From positions 62,001-126,000 of the forward strand of contig CANLQH010000003.1 in assembly GCA_947493285.1 (NCBI GenBank): a DNA stretch of 64,000 bases, given 5' to 3'. The notes beneath the pieces were generated by a model. That model was not told the DNA's origin. It worked only from the letters and a program-made list of their open reading frames with translations, and did no database searches. This DNA is from an uncultured Tenacibaculum sp. (GTDB lineage Bacteria; Bacteroidota; Bacteroidia; Flavobacteriales; Flavobacteriaceae). Shown piece by piece: positions 61,774-64,000 of the stretch (position 1 is the first letter of the stretch; each line of letters begins with the position of its first letter). A program made the position numbers and the translations under genes.

Positions 61774-62418
61774 ATGAAATACTCAGTTGTTGTTGTAGAC
61801 GATCATACATTATTATCGCAAGCTATAGAAGGCATGGTAAATACTTTTGATAAATTTAAAGTATTATATACCTGCAAAAACGGTAAAGAAGTTGCCGAAA
61901 AATTTTCAGCCTCACCAAAAAATATTCCAGACATAGTTTTGGTAGATGTAAATATGCCAGTAATGAATGGTATAGAAACAACCGAATGGATTGTTGAACA
62001 TCATCCGCACGTGCATGTGATGGCGCTATCTGTAGAAGATGCTGATGGCACTATTTTAAAAATGTTAAAAGCGGGCGCCGTTGGTTATTTACTTAAAGAT
62101 ACCAAAAAAGAAGTGTTAGAGAAAGCATTACTAGAAATGATGGATAACGGTTTTTATCATACTAGAAATGTAACAACCTTATTACTTGATTCTGTTTCAG
62201 GTAAGAATGGAAAAAATAGTGTAACCTTTAAAGACAATGAAGTTACTTTTATGAAACTGGCTTGTTCAGAATTAACCTATAAAGAAATCGCAGATAAAAT
62301 GTTTTTAAGCCCAAAAACGATTGATGGGTATCGCGATAGTTTATTCACAAAATTAAATGTTCGAAATCGTGTTGGTTTGGTAATGTATGCAATTAAAAAT
62401 AAAATTTACACTCCGTAA
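61774..62418 (+). CDS. LuxR/NarL family response regulator
   Basis: From the ATG at 61774 (MKYSVVVVDDHTLLSQ) it is 214 residues; an in-frame GTG at 61717 would read through CACCAAA repeats and is rejected. Receiver domain with D58 in LVDVNMPVMNG and a LuxR helix-turn-helix (about 150-205; LTYKEIADKMFLSPKTIDGYRDSLFTK). Cognate to the kinase 67 nt upstream. Confidence 0.93.
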   Translation: MKYSVVVVDDHTLLSQAIEGMVNTFDKFKVLYTCKNGKEVAEKFSASPKNIPDIVLVDVNMPVMNGIETTEWIVEHHPHVHVMALSVEDADGTILKMLKAGAVGYLLKDTKKEVLEKALLEMMDNGFYHTRNVTTLLLDSVSGKNGKNSVTFKDNEVTFMKLACSELTYKEIADKMFLSPKTIDGYRDSLFTKLNVRNRVGLVMYAIKNKIYTP

Positions 62419-62427
62419 TTTTATCCC

Positions 62428-62435
62428 TAAATTTG
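62428..62435 (+). promoter_or_regulatory. Promoter -7 box abutting the rbfA start
   Basis: TAAATTTG, exact consensus, 4 nt before the ATG: the sequence reads TAAATTTGCAGCATG, as in thiL. Confidence 0.55.
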
Positions 62436-62439
62436 CAGC

Positions 62440-62835
62440 ATGGAAGAAACAAATAGACAACGAAAGATTGCAGGAGTATTGCAACAGGATTTGGTAGATG
62501 TATTACAGCGTGCTGCACAAGATGGAATGAAAGGAGTAATTATATCAGTATCTAAAGTTTCGGTTACTGCCGATTTAGGAGTAGCTAAAGTTTACTTAAG
62601 TGTTTTTCCATCAGAAAAAAGAACAGAAGTTTTAGAAGGAGTTATTTCTAACACACCTTTAATTCGTCATGAATTAGCTAAGCGAACAAGAAATCAATTA
62701 CGAAGAATGCCTGAATTATTGTTTTTTGGAGATGATAGTTTAGATTATATCGAAGAAATAGATAAATCTTTAAAGGGTAAAGATGTTGATCCTATTAAAA
62801 ATCCTAGTATTCTTCCTCGTAGAAAAAAGATGTAA
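62440..62835 (+). CDS. rbfA: 30S ribosome-binding factor RbfA
   Basis: A 131-residue RbfA: KH-fold protein that aids late 30S maturation. Landmarks are RQRKIAGVLQQDLVDVLQ at the start, VSVTADLGVAKVYLSVFP, and RHELAKRTRNQLRRMPELLFFGDDSLDY. A promoter box lies 4 nt upstream, so it may be leaderless. A permease gene follows. Confidence 0.95.
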   Translation: MEETNRQRKIAGVLQQDLVDVLQRAAQDGMKGVIISVSKVSVTADLGVAKVYLSVFPSEKRTEVLEGVISNTPLIRHELAKRTRNQLRRMPELLFFGDDSLDYIEEIDKSLKGKDVDPIKNPSILPRRKKM

Positions 62836-62873
62836 CTATTAAATCGTTACATTAGTACTTTTTTAATTGATAC

Positions 62874-64000
62874 TTGAACTTTTCATATTACATAGCTAAA
62901 AGATACTTGTTTTCTAAAACAAGCACCAACGCGATTAACATTATTACGTTTATTGCCGTTTTTGGTGTACTTATTGGTGCTTTAGCTTTGTTTGTAATCC
63001 TTTCAGGATTTTCTGGTTTAAGAACATTTAGCGATTCGTTGCTAGGTAATTCTGATCCAGATATTAAGATTAGTATTGTAAAGGGAAAGTCGTTTGAATA
63101 TTCAGATGAAGTTCATCAAAGATTAATTGAAAATCAAGAAATAGCTACGATATCAAAAGTGGTAGAGGAGCGTGTATTTTTATCTTATAAAGACAAAAAT
63201 CATATTGCTTATATAAAGGGTGTAGATGAAAATTACAACAAAATTATTCCTGCCGATTCTATACTAACTGTAGGTACTTGGTTAGATCCAGAATTTAAAA
63301 ATACGGCAGTAATAGGATACGGAATATCCTATAAACTCTCATTAGGTATTATGAATTTCGGAGAGCCTTTGCAGATTATGGTGCCTAAACCAGGAAAAGG
63401 ATTTGTAAACCCTAATAATGCTTTTCGTTCTATAGCAGTTCAAATTATTGGAGTGTACACTGGTGCTGAAGATTTTCAAAATAAATATGTATTTACCGAT
63501 TTGTATTTAGCACAAGATTTATTAAAGTATAAAGAAAATCAGATTTCGGCGGTAGAAATTAAATTGAATAATGGTGTAGATTTAGACGACTTTCAATCTA
63601 ATTTGCAAAATACCTTAGGAGATGTATATAAAGTACAAACAAGAGCACAATTAAACTCTTTATACTATAAGGTTATTAATACCGAAAACTTTATATCCTA
63701 TTTAATATTTACTTTAATCGTTGCTATTGCGTTGTTTAATGTAATCGGTTCAATAATTATGATGATTATAGATAAACGCAATAACTTAAAAACCTTATTT
63801 AATTTAGGAACCAGTATTGCCGATATAAAGAGAATATTTGTACTACAAGGTTTTTTACTAACACTGGTAGGAATGAGTGTTGGCTTGCTAATAGGAATTA
63901 TTTTGGTGTTAATTCAACAACGTTTTGGGTTGTTTATGATCACTCAAAATTTGCCTTACCCAGTTGAATTTAAATGGATAAATTTATTAATAGTAACACT
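62874..64000 (+). CDS. LolC/LolE-type ABC transporter permease, partial
   Basis: The reading frame is open from a TTG at 62874 to the window end without a stop, at least 375 residues, so the gene is incomplete here. The start reads LNFSYYIAKRYLFSKTSTNAINIITFI, a hydrophobic helix follows (VFGVLIGALALFVILSGF, about 26-46), then a periplasmic domain, then LFNVIGSIIMMIIDKRNNLKTLF with the LGTSIADIKRIFVLQGFL segment: FtsX-domain permease motifs. This organisation is that of the LolC/E inner-membrane lipoprotein-release permeases. It lies 38 nt downstream of rbfA. Confidence 0.88.
   Translation, partial: MNFSYYIAKRYLFSKTSTNAINIITFIAVFGVLIGALALFVILSGFSGLRTFSDSLLGNSDPDIKISIVKGKSFEYSDEVHQRLIENQEIATISKVVEERVFLSYKDKNHIAYIKGVDENYNKIIPADSILTVGTWLDPEFKNTAVIGYGISYKLSLGIMNFGEPLQIMVPKPGKGFVNPNNAFRSIAVQIIGVYTGAEDFQNKYVFTDLYLAQDLLKYKENQISAVEIKLNNGVDLDDFQSNLQNTLGDVYKVQTRAQLNSLYYKVINTENFISYLIFTLIVAIALFNVIGSIIMMIIDKRNNLKTLFNLGTSIADIKRIFVLQGFLLTLVGMSVGLLIGIILVLIQQRFGLFMITQNLPYPVEFKWINLLIVT

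Noticed and set aside
1..64000. Mobile element, prophage or island
   Set aside because: No transposase, integrase, phage gene, long direct repeat or abrupt composition change was seen.

Overview
The window reads as an ordinary chromosomal segment of a marine-type member of the Flavobacteriaceae (Bacteroidota), possibly close to Tenacibaculum or Polaribacter; the genus is inference. The evidence is strong AT richness, TAnnTTTG promoter boxes instead of E. coli-like ones, and lineage-typical families: GH3, DUF3098, the 'sensor of ECF' module, PorE-like OmpA proteins, an SDR-type threonine dehydrogenase and type-2 IleRS. I see no transposase, integrase, phage gene, CRISPR array or rRNA. Nearly all the DNA is coding and no gap exceeds 300 bases.

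Layout. 1-11.5 kb is mostly minus strand: M23 peptidase-GH3-MOSC; an outer-membrane protein; an ECF sigma, membrane anti-sigma-like protein and LTxxQ protein; a DFGDGC lipoprotein; yicC-gmk-nadD; an EamA transporter; a Kbp-like BON-LysM protein; thiL. 11.6-16 kb is a plus-strand run of four consecutive lipoproteins: two beta-propellers, an MbnP-family protein and an MbnH/MauG-type di-haem protein. 16-20 kb is sufABCD, followed by a convergent bacilliredoxin. 20.5-31.7 kb carries a TerB/J-domain protein, ileS, a DksA-like gene, a secreted protein, lspA, DUF4230, an AraC regulator, a DUF2268-like protease, a split YeeE transporter and a lone Stealth phosphotransferase.

31.7-37.3 kb holds lipid and cofactor genes: fabH-accB-accC, yceD-rpmF, pdxA and divergent ribE. 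Then come a PorE-like OmpA protein, a CAT-anticodon tRNA and a prenyl synthase. 40.6-47.3 kb is a TetR-TolC-MFP-RND efflux operon with a perfect inverted repeat over its promoter. 47.3-52.7 kb holds a TonB-type receptor, a divergent LytS/LytTR pair and recX. 52.8-58.8 kb holds a threonine dehydrogenase, a thioredoxin-like protein, the ftsX-DUF3098-uppP-truB operon and methylmalonyl-CoA epimerase. 58.8-64 kb has two paralogous lipoproteins, a multi-pass membrane protein, a NarL-type two-component pair, rbfA and the start of a LolC/E-type permease.

Most promising for follow-up: the all-lipoprotein MbnP/MbnH cluster; the paired lipoproteins with shared tails next to a two-component system; the IleRS carrying GVHH where HxGH is expected; the TetR operator; the hairpins within the acc locus; and two apparently leaderless genes sharing TTTGCAGCATG.
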